From CAZDRX01 sp964508225 (GTDB lineage Bacteria > Patescibacteriota > Gracilibacteria > Peribacterales > Peribacteraceae), in contig CAZDRX010000013.1 in the NCBI GenBank assembly GCA_964508225.1, forward strand, positions 1 to 36,499: a DNA stretch of 36,499 nucleotides. The letters run 5' to 3'. The position numbers and the translations under genes are program-made. This document shows, one piece after another, positions 16,475-24,900 of the stretch. Within the stretch, counting starts at the first letter, position 1. Every line of letters starts with the position of its first letter. The notes beneath the pieces are model-generated. The model ran no database searches. It was not told the origin of the DNA and saw only the letters and a program-made list of their open reading frames with translations.

Positions 16475-17557
16475 ATGCAGCTCGAAACCGCTCTCCGCTG
16501 GTCATGGATGAATGTCCTCACGCTCAAGCGGGTGGAGGCGCTCAAGACCCAGTTCAAGACGCTTGATGCAGCGCTGGAGAATGTATCGCTCGAGATGCTG
16601 CAGGCGCTCGGCTGCCGCGAGGACACGGCCATGCTCGCGATGAACCGGCTCGAGGAATTCGATGCCGATGCCTACGCCCGACTCCTCCAGAAGAAGGGCA
16701 TCCGGCTTTTTTCCGAAGAAGACGTGGAGTATCCCGACGCACTCCGCACCGTGCCGGATCGCCCGGTCTTTCTCTATGCGCGCGGCGATCTCTCCATCCT
16801 CTCGCGTCCGTGCATTGCACTCGTGGGCAGCCGTGACATGAATGACGAAGGTACGCGCATCGTGGAGAAGCTCGTCCCTGAGATGATCGCAGCCGGATGC
16901 ACCACCGTGAGCGGGCTGGCGTACGGCGTGGATGGTGCGGTGGCCTCGGAAACACTGCGCGCGTCGGGCAAGACGGTTGCGGTGCTCGGCAGCGGGCTTG
17001 GCATGATCTACCCCAAGGCGCATGAGAAGCTCGCCGATCAGATCGTGGAGGATGGCGGTCTTATCCTCAGCGAATTTCCAATCGATACACGCCCGGACAA
17101 ATTCACGTTCCCCGCACGCAACCGCATCATCGCCGGACTCTCGCTCGTGACGGTTGTCGTGCAGGCCGCGGAGGATTCGGGTTCACTCATCACGGCGGAG
17201 CTGGCACTCGAGTATGGCAGAGACGTGTGCGCCGTTCCTGGCTCCATCTTCGACCCGCTTTTTGCGGGATGTCACAAAATTATTTCCACAGGACAGGCGA
17301 AGCTCGTCACCTCGGCCGCTGACATCCTCACCGAAGTCGGAATCGTGGCTTCTGCAAGGGCTCCGGAAGCTCCTGCATTCGAGTCCGATGATCCGCTGGA
17401 GACGAGTATTGTCGGGCACTTAAGTTCCCTCCCTGCCGCCATCGATGATCTCGTGATCAAAGCGAAGCTCGATGCCGCCACGGTCACCGCCACCCTCACC
17501 GTCCTCGAACTCAAAGGCGCCGCACGCAAAGTCGGCGGCAAGTGGATCCGCGCTTAA
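16475..17557 (+). CDS. dprA: DNA-processing protein DprA/Smf
   Basis: DprA binds incoming single-stranded DNA and loads RecA during natural transformation. The ATG at 16475 gives 360 residues. An N-terminal helical (SAM/HhH-like) region is followed by the Rossmann-like core: VGSRDMNDEGTR, VSGLAYGVDGAVASETL, AVLGSGLGMIYPKAH, LSEFP and the FPARNRIIAGLS motif, all diagnostic. The last 55 residues (ETSIVGHLSSLPAAIDDLVIKA to the end) form the usual winged helix. The presence of dprA is compatible with DNA uptake, but no com genes lie nearby. The -10 box six bases before the ATG implies a leaderless mRNA. The stop overlaps that of tpiA. Confidence 0.93.
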   Translation: MQLETALRWSWMNVLTLKRVEALKTQFKTLDAALENVSLEMLQALGCREDTAMLAMNRLEEFDADAYARLLQKKGIRLFSEEDVEYPDALRTVPDRPVFLYARGDLSILSRPCIALVGSRDMNDEGTRIVEKLVPEMIAAGCTTVSGLAYGVDGAVASETLRASGKTVAVLGSGLGMIYPKAHEKLADQIVEDGGLILSEFPIDTRPDKFTFPARNRIIAGLSLVTVVVQAAEDSGSLITAELALEYGRDVCAVPGSIFDPLFAGCHKIISTGQAKLVTSAADILTEVGIVASARAPEAPAFESDDPLETSIVGHLSSLPAAIDDLVIKAKLDAATVTATLTVLELKGAARKVGGKWIRA

Positions 17558-18267
17558 GCGGCGTTCACGATCCCTGCGAATTCCTCGGGCTTGAGTGATG
17601 CGCCTCCGACGAGTGCACCGTCCACGTTCTTCAGCGCGAAGAATGACGCAGCGTTCTTGGCCGTTACGGAGCCTCCATAGATGATGCGGATCTCCGGGCT
17701 CGGCAGCAGTGACCGGATGAATGCGTGCGTGGTTTCCACGTCCGCGGGCTTGGGTGTATTGCCGGTACCAATCGCCCACACGGGCTCATAGGCCACGAGG
17801 AAGTTCTGCGGCGTCACGCTCTTTCCCGCGATCTTCAGCGCGGCTGTGAGCTGCCGTTCGAGGACGTCGTTCGTGCTTCCGAGTTCGCGCTCATCGGCAT
17901 TCTCGCCGATGCAGAGAATCGCGGTGAGCCCCGTCTTCAGCGCCGAGAGGACTTGTTTGCCCACACATTCGTCACTCTCTTCGTGGTGGAACCGTCTCTC
18001 CGAATGACCGCAGAGTACCGAGGTGCATCCTGCGGTCTTGAGCTGCTGCATGCTCACGTCGCCCGTGAAGGCACCGCAGTCTTCCGCACGTCCATACTGC
18101 CCGCCCGTCGTGAGTCCGGATCGCACACAGACGGCGATATCCGTGCAGGAAGGGAACACCGTTACATCGACAGTGGTGCTCGCGCGAAACGCAGAATCCT
18201 TCGCATCGAAGCCCTGCGGAGGGGGATTCATCTTCCAGTTTGCGCCGATGAAGCGTTTCGGTGTCAT
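17554..18267 (-). CDS. tpiA: Triosephosphate isomerase
   Basis: Interconverts dihydroxyacetone phosphate and glyceraldehyde 3-phosphate. The ATG at 18267 gives 237 residues, a little below the usual 250; a TTG at 18276 is in frame but lies in the -10 box. Catalytic residues are K12 (GANWKMN), H88 (CGHSERR) and E161 (AYEPVWAIGTG), with the flexible loop 6 intact. The phosphate-binding IIYGGSV and DGALVGGASL are present. The gene is divergent from rpiB with only 60 bases between the starts, and converges on dprA with a four-base stop overlap. Confidence 0.96.
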   Translation of the reverse strand: MTPKRFIGANWKMNPPPQGFDAKDSAFRASTTVDVTVFPSCTDIAVCVRSGLTTGGQYGRAEDCGAFTGDVSMQQLKTAGCTSVLCGHSERRFHHEESDECVGKQVLSALKTGLTAILCIGENADERELGSTNDVLERQLTAALKIAGKSVTPQNFLVAYEPVWAIGTGNTPKPADVETTHAFIRSLLPSPEIRIIYGGSVTAKNAASFFALKNVDGALVGGASLKPEEFAGIVNAA

Positions 18268-18275
18268 CGGGCTCA

Positions 18276-18304
18276 ATTCTTCAGTGCCCGTTCCCCCATG
18301 TCAA
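18276..18304 (-). promoter_or_regulatory. Promoter of tpiA
   Basis: TTGACA (18304-18299), a 17-bp spacer, AAGAAT (18281-18276). The -10 box ends eight bases before the ATG at 18267, so the mRNA should be leaderless or nearly so. Confidence 0.65.
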
Positions 18305-18313
18305 CGCATGCAG

Positions 18314-18319
18314 TATGCT
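18314..18319 (+). promoter_or_regulatory. -10 box (TATGCT) of rpiB
   Basis: TATGCT ends eight bases before the ATG at 18328. It lies back to back with the tpiA promoter. The -35 is weak. Confidence 0.45.
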
Positions 18320-18327
18320 TTCCTCCG

Positions 18328-18771
18328 ATGAAGCCAACCTCACGCATCGTCCTCGGCACCGATCATGCAGGCTACGAGCTGAAGGAGGCCGTGAAGAAAC
18401 ATCTTGAGTCGAAGAAGATCGATGTCGTGGACTGCGGCTGCTTCAGCACGGAATCCTGCGACTATCCTCCGATCATGCTGCAGGCCGCAGCGGCGGTGAA
18501 GGAATACGAGTGCCCCGGCATCATCTTCGGCGGCAGCGGCAACGGGGAAGCGATGGTGGCGAACAAAGTCGCCGGTATCCGCTGCGCACGCTGCGTGAGC
18601 GAATGGGATGCGGAGATGGGTCGCAAGCATAACGACGCGAACATCATGAGCCTCGGCGGGCGCGTCACGAAACCCGATCTCGCACTCAGAATGGTCGATG
18701 TCTTCCTCGCCACCGCGTTCGAGGGAGGGCGCCACGTCAAGCGCCTCGAGCAGTTTCCCGACGCCGCATGA
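18328..18771 (+). CDS. rpiB: Ribose-5-phosphate isomerase B, Glu-base type
   Basis: Interconverts ribose 5-phosphate and ribulose 5-phosphate. The ATG at 18328 gives 147 residues, typical for RpiB, starting right at the family N-terminus (RIVLGTDHAGYELKEAV). The D12-H13 pair, the phosphate-loop GGSGNGEAMVANK near 68-80 and HNDANIMSLGGR near 101-112 identify it. Where E. coli RpiB has the catalytic Cys (CGTG), this protein has Gly (G69), and Glu (E74) follows GSGNG. That is the arrangement of the mycobacterial enzymes, in which Glu is the base. rpe overlaps it by four bases (ATGA), so the two pentose-phosphate enzymes are coupled. Confidence 0.93.
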   Translation: MKPTSRIVLGTDHAGYELKEAVKKHLESKKIDVVDCGCFSTESCDYPPIMLQAAAAVKEYECPGIIFGGSGNGEAMVANKVAGIRCARCVSEWDAEMGRKHNDANIMSLGGRVTKPDLALRMVDVFLATAFEGGRHVKRLEQFPDAA

Positions 18772-19400
18772 AGACGCTCATCGCCCCTTCCATTCTCTCG
18801 GCGGACTTCGGACATCTGCAGGCCGAGCTCGACTCCGTTGCGTCTGCGGATTGGGTGCAGATCGACGTCATGGACGGACACTTCGTGCCGAATCTGAGCT
18901 TCGGCGCGCCGGTCGTGAAGAAGCTCAAGACAGCACTCCTCATCGACGTGCACCTCATGGTGAGCAATCCTGCCGATCGCATCGATGAATTCCTCGCGGC
19001 GGGAGCCAAGAACATCACGTTTCACGCGGAAGCGGTGCCGTCTGCCGCAGGAAGGAAAGAGCTCATCGCGCGCATCCGCAAGGCCGGCGCCACCGCCGGT
19101 ATCGCCATCAATCCCGAGACGCCCGTCTCCGCGATCGACGACACCGTCCCGGATATCGATCTCGTCCTCGTGATGTCGGTGCACCCCGGGTTCGGTGGTC
19201 AGGCCTTCATCCCGTCGGTTCTCGAGAAAGTGAAGCAGCTGCGCGCCGCACACCCGAAGCTCATGATCCAGATGGACGGCGGGATCGATGCCGCGACCGC
19301 GGCTCTTGCGCGCGCAAGCGGTGCCAACAATCTCGTCGCGGGCAACTCGGTCTTCTCCGCGCAGGACAGAACCGCCGCGATCAAGACGCTCCGCGGTTGA
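18768..19400 (+). CDS. rpe: Ribulose-phosphate 3-epimerase
   Basis: Interconverts ribulose 5-phosphate and xylulose 5-phosphate. At 210 residues it is a compact TIM barrel. Marks are APSILSADFGHL, DVMDGHFVPNLSFG, DVHLMVSNP, the VMSVHPGFGGQAFIP loop and MDGGID. Metal ligands D33, H62 and D170 are present, but the first ligand, usually His two residues before D33, is Gln here (VQID). The enzyme may bind metal differently or use the Gln as a ligand. The start codon overlaps the rpiB stop as ATGA, giving a two-gene operon for the non-oxidative pentose phosphate pathway. Confidence 0.95.
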   Translation: MKTLIAPSILSADFGHLQAELDSVASADWVQIDVMDGHFVPNLSFGAPVVKKLKTALLIDVHLMVSNPADRIDEFLAAGAKNITFHAEAVPSAAGRKELIARIRKAGATAGIAINPETPVSAIDDTVPDIDLVLVMSVHPGFGGQAFIPSVLEKVKQLRAAHPKLMIQMDGGIDAATAALARASGANNLVAGNSVFSAQDRTAAIKTLRG

Positions 19401-19426
19401 CAGCACTCATCTCTCAAAGCCAGAAT
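19397..19426 (+). promoter_or_regulatory. Promoter candidate of the DUF192 lipoprotein
   Basis: TTGACA (19397-19402, overlapping the rpe stop codon), an 18-bp spacer, CAGAAT (19421-19426). Transcription would start near 19433, giving a leader of about 20 nt. Confidence 0.5.
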
Positions 19427-19451
19427 CTGCCCCTGATTTCCCCATCCCTGC

Positions 19452-19919
19452 ATGCACACACGTTTCCTCCGCATCGCCGCTGCACTCACGCTTGCGTTCA
19501 CCCTTGCAGGGTGCGGTACCTCCACGATCACGTTGTACTCCGATGACGGATCGAAGACTGTGGATGTGAAGGTCGAGATCGCCGACAGTCCCAAGGAACG
19601 TGAGAAGGGTCTGATGAACCGCACGACGATGGAGGACGGTACCGGCATGCTCTTCGTTTTCGTCAGCTCCGACATGCTCAGCTTCTGGATGAAGAACACG
19701 AAGATCCCTCTCGATATTCTCTTCTTCGATGAAGCGGGTGCGTTCGTGAGTTACACCACGATGCAGCCTTGCACGACCGATCCGTGTCCGGTGTACAAAT
19801 CCGCAGCGCTCAGCGCGTACGCACTCGAAGTGAACCGCGGATTCCGTGATACGCACGGCATCGGCGTCGGCTGGAAGCTGAACCTCGATCAGGTGCGCAA
19901 GGCCGCGCGTCCCACCTAA
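19452..19919 (+). CDS. DUF192-family lipoprotein
   Basis: A 155-residue protein with a lipoprotein signal: RFLRIAAALTLAFTLAGC, with the lipobox LAGC at about residues 18-21, so it should be lipid-anchored outside the membrane. The rest is a complete DUF192 domain: EREKGLMNRTTMEDGTGMLFVF, FWMKNTKIPLDILFFD and YALEVNRGF. A Cys pair (CTTDPC) in the MQPC region may form a disulfide. The biochemical role of DUF192 is not established. A TTGACA promoter lies upstream, and its stop overlaps purC's stop by four bases. Confidence 0.88.
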   Translation: MHTRFLRIAAALTLAFTLAGCGTSTITLYSDDGSKTVDVKVEIADSPKEREKGLMNRTTMEDGTGMLFVFVSSDMLSFWMKNTKIPLDILFFDEAGAFVSYTTMQPCTTDPCPVYKSAALSAYALEVNRGFRDTHGIGVGWKLNLDQVRKAARPT

Positions 19920-20884
19920 ACGCGGTACGACGCGAGATTCTTCGCGATGCGTCCGGGCACGTCCGGATCGGACGGAATGCGGAACGCGTCACCGGTGATC
20001 TTCTCGTAGAGTTCGATGTACTTTCCTGCGAGCATGATCCGGACATCGTCCGTGATCTCGGGCTTCGGCTTGCCGTAATCGAAGCCCTGACCTTTCAGCC
20101 ACAGACGGAAGAATTCCTTGTCGAGGCTCTCGGGTTCAAGCCCTTTGGTCATACGTTCTTCGTAGGAAGCCGCCACCCAGTACCGTGAGGAGTCCGGTGT
20201 GTGCACTTCGTCTGCAATCGTGATCGTGCCGTGCTTGTCCACGCCCATCTCGTACTTCGTGTCGACGAGGATCAGCCCCCGCTTCGCCGCCACTTCCTGT
20301 CCGCGCTTGAACACCGCGAGCGCGCGGTCACTGATCTCCGCCCACTGCGCCTTCGTCGCGAGCTTGCGTTCGATGATCCCTGCCGCGTCGATGAGTTCGT
20401 CGTGTTCGCCCTTCGTGGTCGGGGTGATGATCGCGGATGCGAACTTCTCGTTCTTCTTCATCCCTTCGGGGAGCTGATTCCCGCAGAAATTCCGCACACC
20501 ATTGTTGTAGTTCACCCATGCCGATGTGCCCGTCGAGCCCGTGAGGTAGCTGCGGACGACGATCTCCACCTTGAGCATCTCGAGTTTCTTTACCACCATC
20601 GCGTTCGGGTCGGGGATTTCGAGAACATGGTTGGGCATGAGGTCTTTCACCTGCCCGAACCACCACGCGCTGATCTGGTTGAGCGTCTGGCCTTTGAGCG
20701 GGATCGTGCACCAGGAGATATCGAAAGCCGACTGGCGGTCGGTGGCGATGAGAATGCTCCGCTTGCCCTGACTGTAGACGTCGCGGACTTTGCCTGTGTA
20801 CTTCTCGCCGAGACCTTTCAGGTCCGTCGCATCGAGGGTCGTCGAGAGGAACGGGCGGATCTGATCGGGAGAGATGGAAGACAT
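19916..20884 (-). CDS. purC: SAICAR synthetase (phosphoribosylaminoimidazole-succinocarboxamide synthase)
   Basis: Joins aspartate to CAIR with ATP in purine synthesis. The ATG at 20884 (MSSISPDQIRPFL) gives 322 residues, the long form of the family. Marks are YTGKVRDVY, IATDRQSAFD, PLKGQTLNQISAWWF, EIVVRSYLTGS, the LVDTKYEMGVD stretch (Met for the usual Phe) and ADEVHTPDSSRYW, followed by KEFFRLWL. No other pur genes are nearby. A -10 box six bases before the ATG implies a leaderless mRNA, just downstream of a strong terminator. Confidence 0.95.
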   Translation of the reverse strand: MSSISPDQIRPFLSTTLDATDLKGLGEKYTGKVRDVYSQGKRSILIATDRQSAFDISWCTIPLKGQTLNQISAWWFGQVKDLMPNHVLEIPDPNAMVVKKLEMLKVEIVVRSYLTGSTGTSAWVNYNNGVRNFCGNQLPEGMKKNEKFASAIITPTTKGEHDELIDAAGIIERKLATKAQWAEISDRALAVFKRGQEVAAKRGLILVDTKYEMGVDKHGTITIADEVHTPDSSRYWVAASYEERMTKGLEPESLDKEFFRLWLKGQGFDYGKPKPEITDDVRIMLAGKYIELYEKITGDAFRIPSDPDVPGRIAKNLASYRV

Positions 20885-20890
20885 GCCGTG

Positions 20891-20896
20891 AGCATA
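20891..20896 (-). promoter_or_regulatory. -10 box (TATGCT) of purC
   Basis: TATGCT on the minus strand, ending six bases before the ATG at 20884. The -35 match is poor. Confidence 0.5.
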
Positions 20897-20913
20897 GCAA
20901 TTCTTCGCCACTA

Positions 20914-20948
20914 CCAAAACCACCCCGTTCGCGGTGCGAACGGGGTGG
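20914..20948 (-). terminator. Intrinsic terminator of the 20982-21749 gene
   Basis: A perfect 13-bp stem (CCACCCCGTTCGC and its complement) with a three-base loop at 20920-20948, followed on the minus strand by TTTTGG. It sits between the secreted-protein gene and purC. Confidence 0.85.
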
Positions 20949-20981
20949 ATCCAAATCCTTCTGTCAGAGCTTCTGAGGCTC

Positions 20982-21680
20982 TTAGTTGTCGGTCACCGTG
21001 AACCTGATCGTGGCCTTGTACGTACCGGTCGGCTGGAAGGAGCCGGACGGAATGTAGACCTTGAAGAGGAAGTTCTCGATATCACCCGTCGAGGATGTCT
21101 CGGTCGTCCTCTTGGCGATGTTCACGGAAGCACCCGTGTTCACGGCAAGGAAGCCCATCGTCTCGTCCGTGTCCGCACCCCAGGTGACGGAAGCACCGGC
21201 CGGCGTCGTTGAGTTCGCCATGAGACGTGCGCCCCAGCGTGAGCCGGAACCGCTCGGCACCGTCGTGGAGTCGATGCGGCGTGCATTCAAGTCCCAGTAC
21301 GCGCTCGTCGTGGTCTTGATGCGGATGGAATTGATGAGATCCGGATAGCCGGATGTCACGTTGTTACTGAGAAGGTGGCCGGTGCCGTAACACGTGGCGG
21401 CGTTCGTACAGTTGGCATGGACGGCAGGCGCACCGGAACCCGTCTGGATGATCCAGGAGAGGGTGTAGCCGAGCGAGTTGTTCGTGATCGGCTGACAGTA
21501 CGCAGTGGCGAGAGCGCCCGTACCGGACGTACCGGTACCGACTGCGGAACCCAGCGTCGATGTGGAAGAACAGGTGATCGAGAGACCCGATGTCACCGTG
21601 AACTGCACAACCGTATCAGCGGTCGTAGCGCCGAGAGCCCTGAGGGGTTCGGCGACGAAGACCACGAGCACGTAGAGTGA
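20982..21680 (-). repeat. Inverted repeat arm, matching 27010-27709
   Basis: The mature parts of the two secreted-protein genes match closely at DNA level in opposite orientation, roughly 80-90% by eye, including identical runs of about 27 and 34 bases. They bracket about 5.3 kb that holds the cohesin/dockerin operon and the DUF916-like gene. Confidence 0.75.
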
Positions 21681-21749
21681 CATCGTGGCGGCCAGACCGA
21701 CGCTCAGAACGCGCGATCTTCGACCGGGGGATAGAAAGGAGTGTCCCAT
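20982..21749 (-). CDS. Secreted surface protein, paralog A (inverted copy)
   Basis: No named family recognised. The ATG at 21749 (MGHSFLSPGRRSRVL) gives 255 residues; earlier in-frame ATGs lie in or before the -10 box. A signal peptide or anchor (VGLAATMSLYVLVVFVAEPLRALGA) is followed by a Gly/Ser/Thr-rich beta domain with three to four cysteines (SITCSS, AYCQP, HANCTN, TCYGT) and the ending GTYKATIRFTVTDN. It is closely similar in protein and DNA to the gene at 26933-27709, which lies on the other strand. A strong terminator follows. It is probably a cell-surface or pilus-like subunit; function is unknown. Confidence 0.75.
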   Translation of the reverse strand: MGHSFLSPGRRSRVLSVGLAATMSLYVLVVFVAEPLRALGATTADTVVQFTVTSGLSITCSSTSTLGSAVGTGTSGTGALATAYCQPITNNSLGYTLSWIIQTGSGAPAVHANCTNAATCYGTGHLLSNNVTSGYPDLINSIRIKTTTSAYWDLNARRIDSTTVPSGSGSRWGARLMANSTTPAGASVTWGADTDETMGFLAVNTGASVNIAKRTTETSSTGDIENFLFKVYIPSGSFQPTGTYKATIRFTVTDN

Positions 21750-21786
21750 GGGACAGAAGGGGAAATGGATATTGGTATTGTTGGGT

Positions 21787-21801
21787 GTGGGAATTTCCCA
21801 C
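21787..21801. promoter_or_regulatory. 15-bp inverted repeat in the 5' leader of the secreted paralog A
   Basis: GTGGGAATTTCCCAC: a six-base stem with a three-base centre, about six bases after the predicted transcript start. It could stabilise the mRNA or be an operator. Confidence 0.45.
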
Positions 21802-21813
21802 GTGTATGTTGAC

Positions 21814-21842
21814 ATTGTAGCATTAATCTCGTTAATTAGCAA
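21814..21842 (-). promoter_or_regulatory. Promoter of the secreted paralog A
   Basis: TTGCTA (21842-21837), a 17-bp spacer, TACAAT (21819-21814). The transcript would start near 21807, leaving a leader of nearly 60 nt, rich in C and T before the ATG. Confidence 0.65.
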
Positions 21843-21920
21843 TGATAGCTGAATGGCCTGATTCGGATATTCCGGGCCTTTTGGGTATGGAGAGGTAAAG
21901 AGAACAGTGCGCGGTGGGCA

Positions 21921-24900
21921 TTAGAGCGAGCCTGCAACGACAGTTGTGGCGAGACGGGTGAGCAGACCGATACCGATGGCTCCGATGAGGATGAGCGTGG
22001 CGGTCAGTGTTCCATTGCTTTCCGATGGGGTTGCTGCGGCATGTGCAGATCCTACGGACGATGCGGATGATGTCATCACGGAGGAGAGCGAAGATGTTGC
22101 GGTGGAAGAAGACGAGGCGGATGCAGATGCCTCGGAGGCGGGCACCGATGCGGAAGACGATGCAGGTGCAGAGGAGCTGGAGATTTCACTCTGTACAGAC
22201 GATGCAGCGCCTCCGGACATGACGGAAGATGTCTGCATGTCTGCGGAGGAGCGCACGTCAGGATCTCCGCAGTCCATGCCGTAGCTCAGGTTATGGCGGG
22301 CGCGGTCGAGGAGCACGATCATCTCCGCGCGGGTGAGCGGCTGTGACGGAGCCGCACGGTGCGTACCGCCGATTCCTTGCAGGACGCAGTGGTCTGCGGC
22401 AGTGGCGAGATCCTTCGCATACCATGCCTCCGGATCGATGTCCGTGAATGCGGGGGCGGTACCCGTGGCTTTGAGTTCGTAGAAGCGGATGAGCATTGCC
22501 ACGGCTTCGGCGCGCGAGATCGTGGCCCCCGGCATGACACGGCACGGATGGGTGCCGATACAGTTCTGGTAGCCGCGCATCCAGCCCTTCTCTCCTGCGA
22601 ATTCTACGAACGGTGCGTACCACTGTACCCGTGGGACATCATCGAAATGGAGGATCGCGGGCAGTGCGTCAGGGATTCTGCCGTGCAGCTTGCCGAGCAC
22701 CTTCGCGAGTTCGGCGCGTGCGGAGGAATCGTTCGGACGGAAGCGTGGCTGAGACGCGTCGAGGATGCCGAGATCGAGGAACGCTTTCACCGCGCTCTCG
22801 TACCATGCGCCGGCGGGGACGTCACTATACGAGGTCTTGCCCGGAGCTGCCGCATGCACGGGCAGATCATCCACGTAACAGACGCGTACGCTCCGCGCAT
22901 CTTCGGCTGAGAGTTGTTCAGTGACCACAGTGTTTGAGCCCGGCAGACGCTTGCGTGCGAGGATCATCGGGAGGTCCGCGGGCTTGATGTCCGCGAGCAG
23001 GCTCGTGGTTCTGCGGCTGTTGCCGCCCGTGGTGGACACCGTTGCTGTTGAGCTGCACGTGTTGCTCACCACGGTCGTCGTGGTCGTGGTGAATGCCTGA
23101 TTCATGAAGGTGTAGCCGACCGGACTCATCGATCTGCCGTCGGTATCTGTGGCTTCGATGAGGAGCGAGTACGCGACGTTTGCCTCAATGGCGGCAGGGA
23201 GGGTGATCGTCACCGCATAGTCCGCGGAGGTTCCCGTGATGGCGACCATCGCGCTCGCACCCGTGATCGTGAGGGGGCTCGTCGGCATCGCGGCTCCGTT
23301 GCCGCTGAGCGTCATCGTGATGCTGCTGCTCAGGATGCCCACGCCTGTGTCCTTCACATGGAACGAGAGGGTGGTATCCAGCGTGGCGGTCGTGCTGAAC
23401 CGTGCCGGGTCTTCCGTATCCACGGAGCAGGTGGAACAGCTGTTCTCGATCGTGAAGCTGTACGAGGAGGTCGCGGTATTCGGCGTGGTCGCGAGATCCT
23501 GTGTCGTGATGGAGACCGAGATAGTCGCGCCACCGCTGAAGTTGCTGCTCGGGTTGATGGTGACCGCGTAATCACTCGAGGTGCCCGTATAGCTGAACTG
23601 CGGGCTCGCGGATGTGTACGACGTGCCGTTCACGACGACGGTCGTGTTGCTGATGCTGACGCCGGCGCCGCCATCCGTGATGTGGAAGGTGACGTTCGCA
23701 TCCGGAGAAACGCCTGTGGCGTTCTGCGCCGGGACATACGTCCCGATGATCGGAGCCGTCGAGTCCGTGGTGGTGAACGAGAAGCTCTGCTGGCTCATGA
23801 CGTTCGGTGCCACGTGCTGGTCCGAGGCGTCGATGGTGACGGAGATCAGGGTGTTCTGTGCGAAGTCCGCCGTCGGGTTGATCGTGATCGTGTAGTCGGC
23901 GGATGTCCCTGTGTAGCCGAATTGCGCGCTCGCCGAGGTGTACGTGATGGGGGCACCGCTTGCGGGTGTCACCGTCACGGAGACCGTGGAGATCGCGACG
24001 CCGAGACCCGCAGTGACGCCTGCGTTCGCTTTGTAATCCTTCACATGGAAGACGATGTTGCTGTTGACGGCCACACCGCTCGAGCCGTTCGTCGGCGTGA
24101 AGCCCGTGATGTACGGCGCATCCGTGTCGTCCTCCGTGGTGAATGTCCACACCGTGTTCGATTCGTTCGCGCTCGGAGATGCGAGGTCACTGCCCGTGGC
24201 CGACACGCGGTAGAACGTGTTGTACGAGAGCGTGCCCACCGAGCTCATCGTGACGTTGCAGCTCGGGATGCGGTTGCTGTTCGTACGTGTGCAGCCGGAG
24301 AACGTTTTGGATTTCGTTGTTCCGTTCAGTGTGTGCACGAGCGTTCCGGTGGCCACTCCTGCGCCGGCGTCGGAGAACGTGTACGTGACGCCGGTCGTGA
24401 CCGAGACGCCGGTGGCTCCGCTGCTCGGACTCAGGCTCGTGAAGGTGGGGCCGATCGCATCGGCGGCCAGTGCGATGGTCAGGTTCTCCACGGCGTCGAG
24501 TACGTCACTGCCATCACCGTTCTGCTGCGCCATGTTTGTGTCGATGGTGCTGCCGAGGGTGAACTGGAATGGCAGGAAGTACGCGCCGCTCGCCGCCATC
24601 ACTTTCCAGTAGATGTGGCCGAGGAGGCGGTCGGTCGGTGCGGCGCCGGTATTCACGGGGTTTGTACCGGTCGCGTCGTAGCCCGTCACTTCCACAAGCC
24701 CGCCGCCGATCGTATTCGCCGGATGTGATCCGAAGAGTCCGTCGGTCTGGATGGCTGTTGCGGCGATGGTGCAGCCCGAGCTCGTGTACGGCTGGAGGTA
24801 GCTCGAGTTGTACATGAGAATGACGTCCACGGAGTTCGCATTCAGGCTGTCGGTCTGCACTTTGAGATCCGTCCGGAAACAGCGGCCGATGTAGAACGTG

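Noticed and set aside
21850..21890. Terminator-like GGCC...GGCC hairpin with TTTT on the plus strand
   Set aside because: Both neighbouring genes are on the minus strand and the T-run is on the wrong side for them; the stem is broken.
23358..24728. Plus-strand frame of 456 codons opposite the SLH protein gene
   Set aside because: Arg/Gly/Val-rich shadow of Ig-like repeats; the minus-strand reading shows clear domains.
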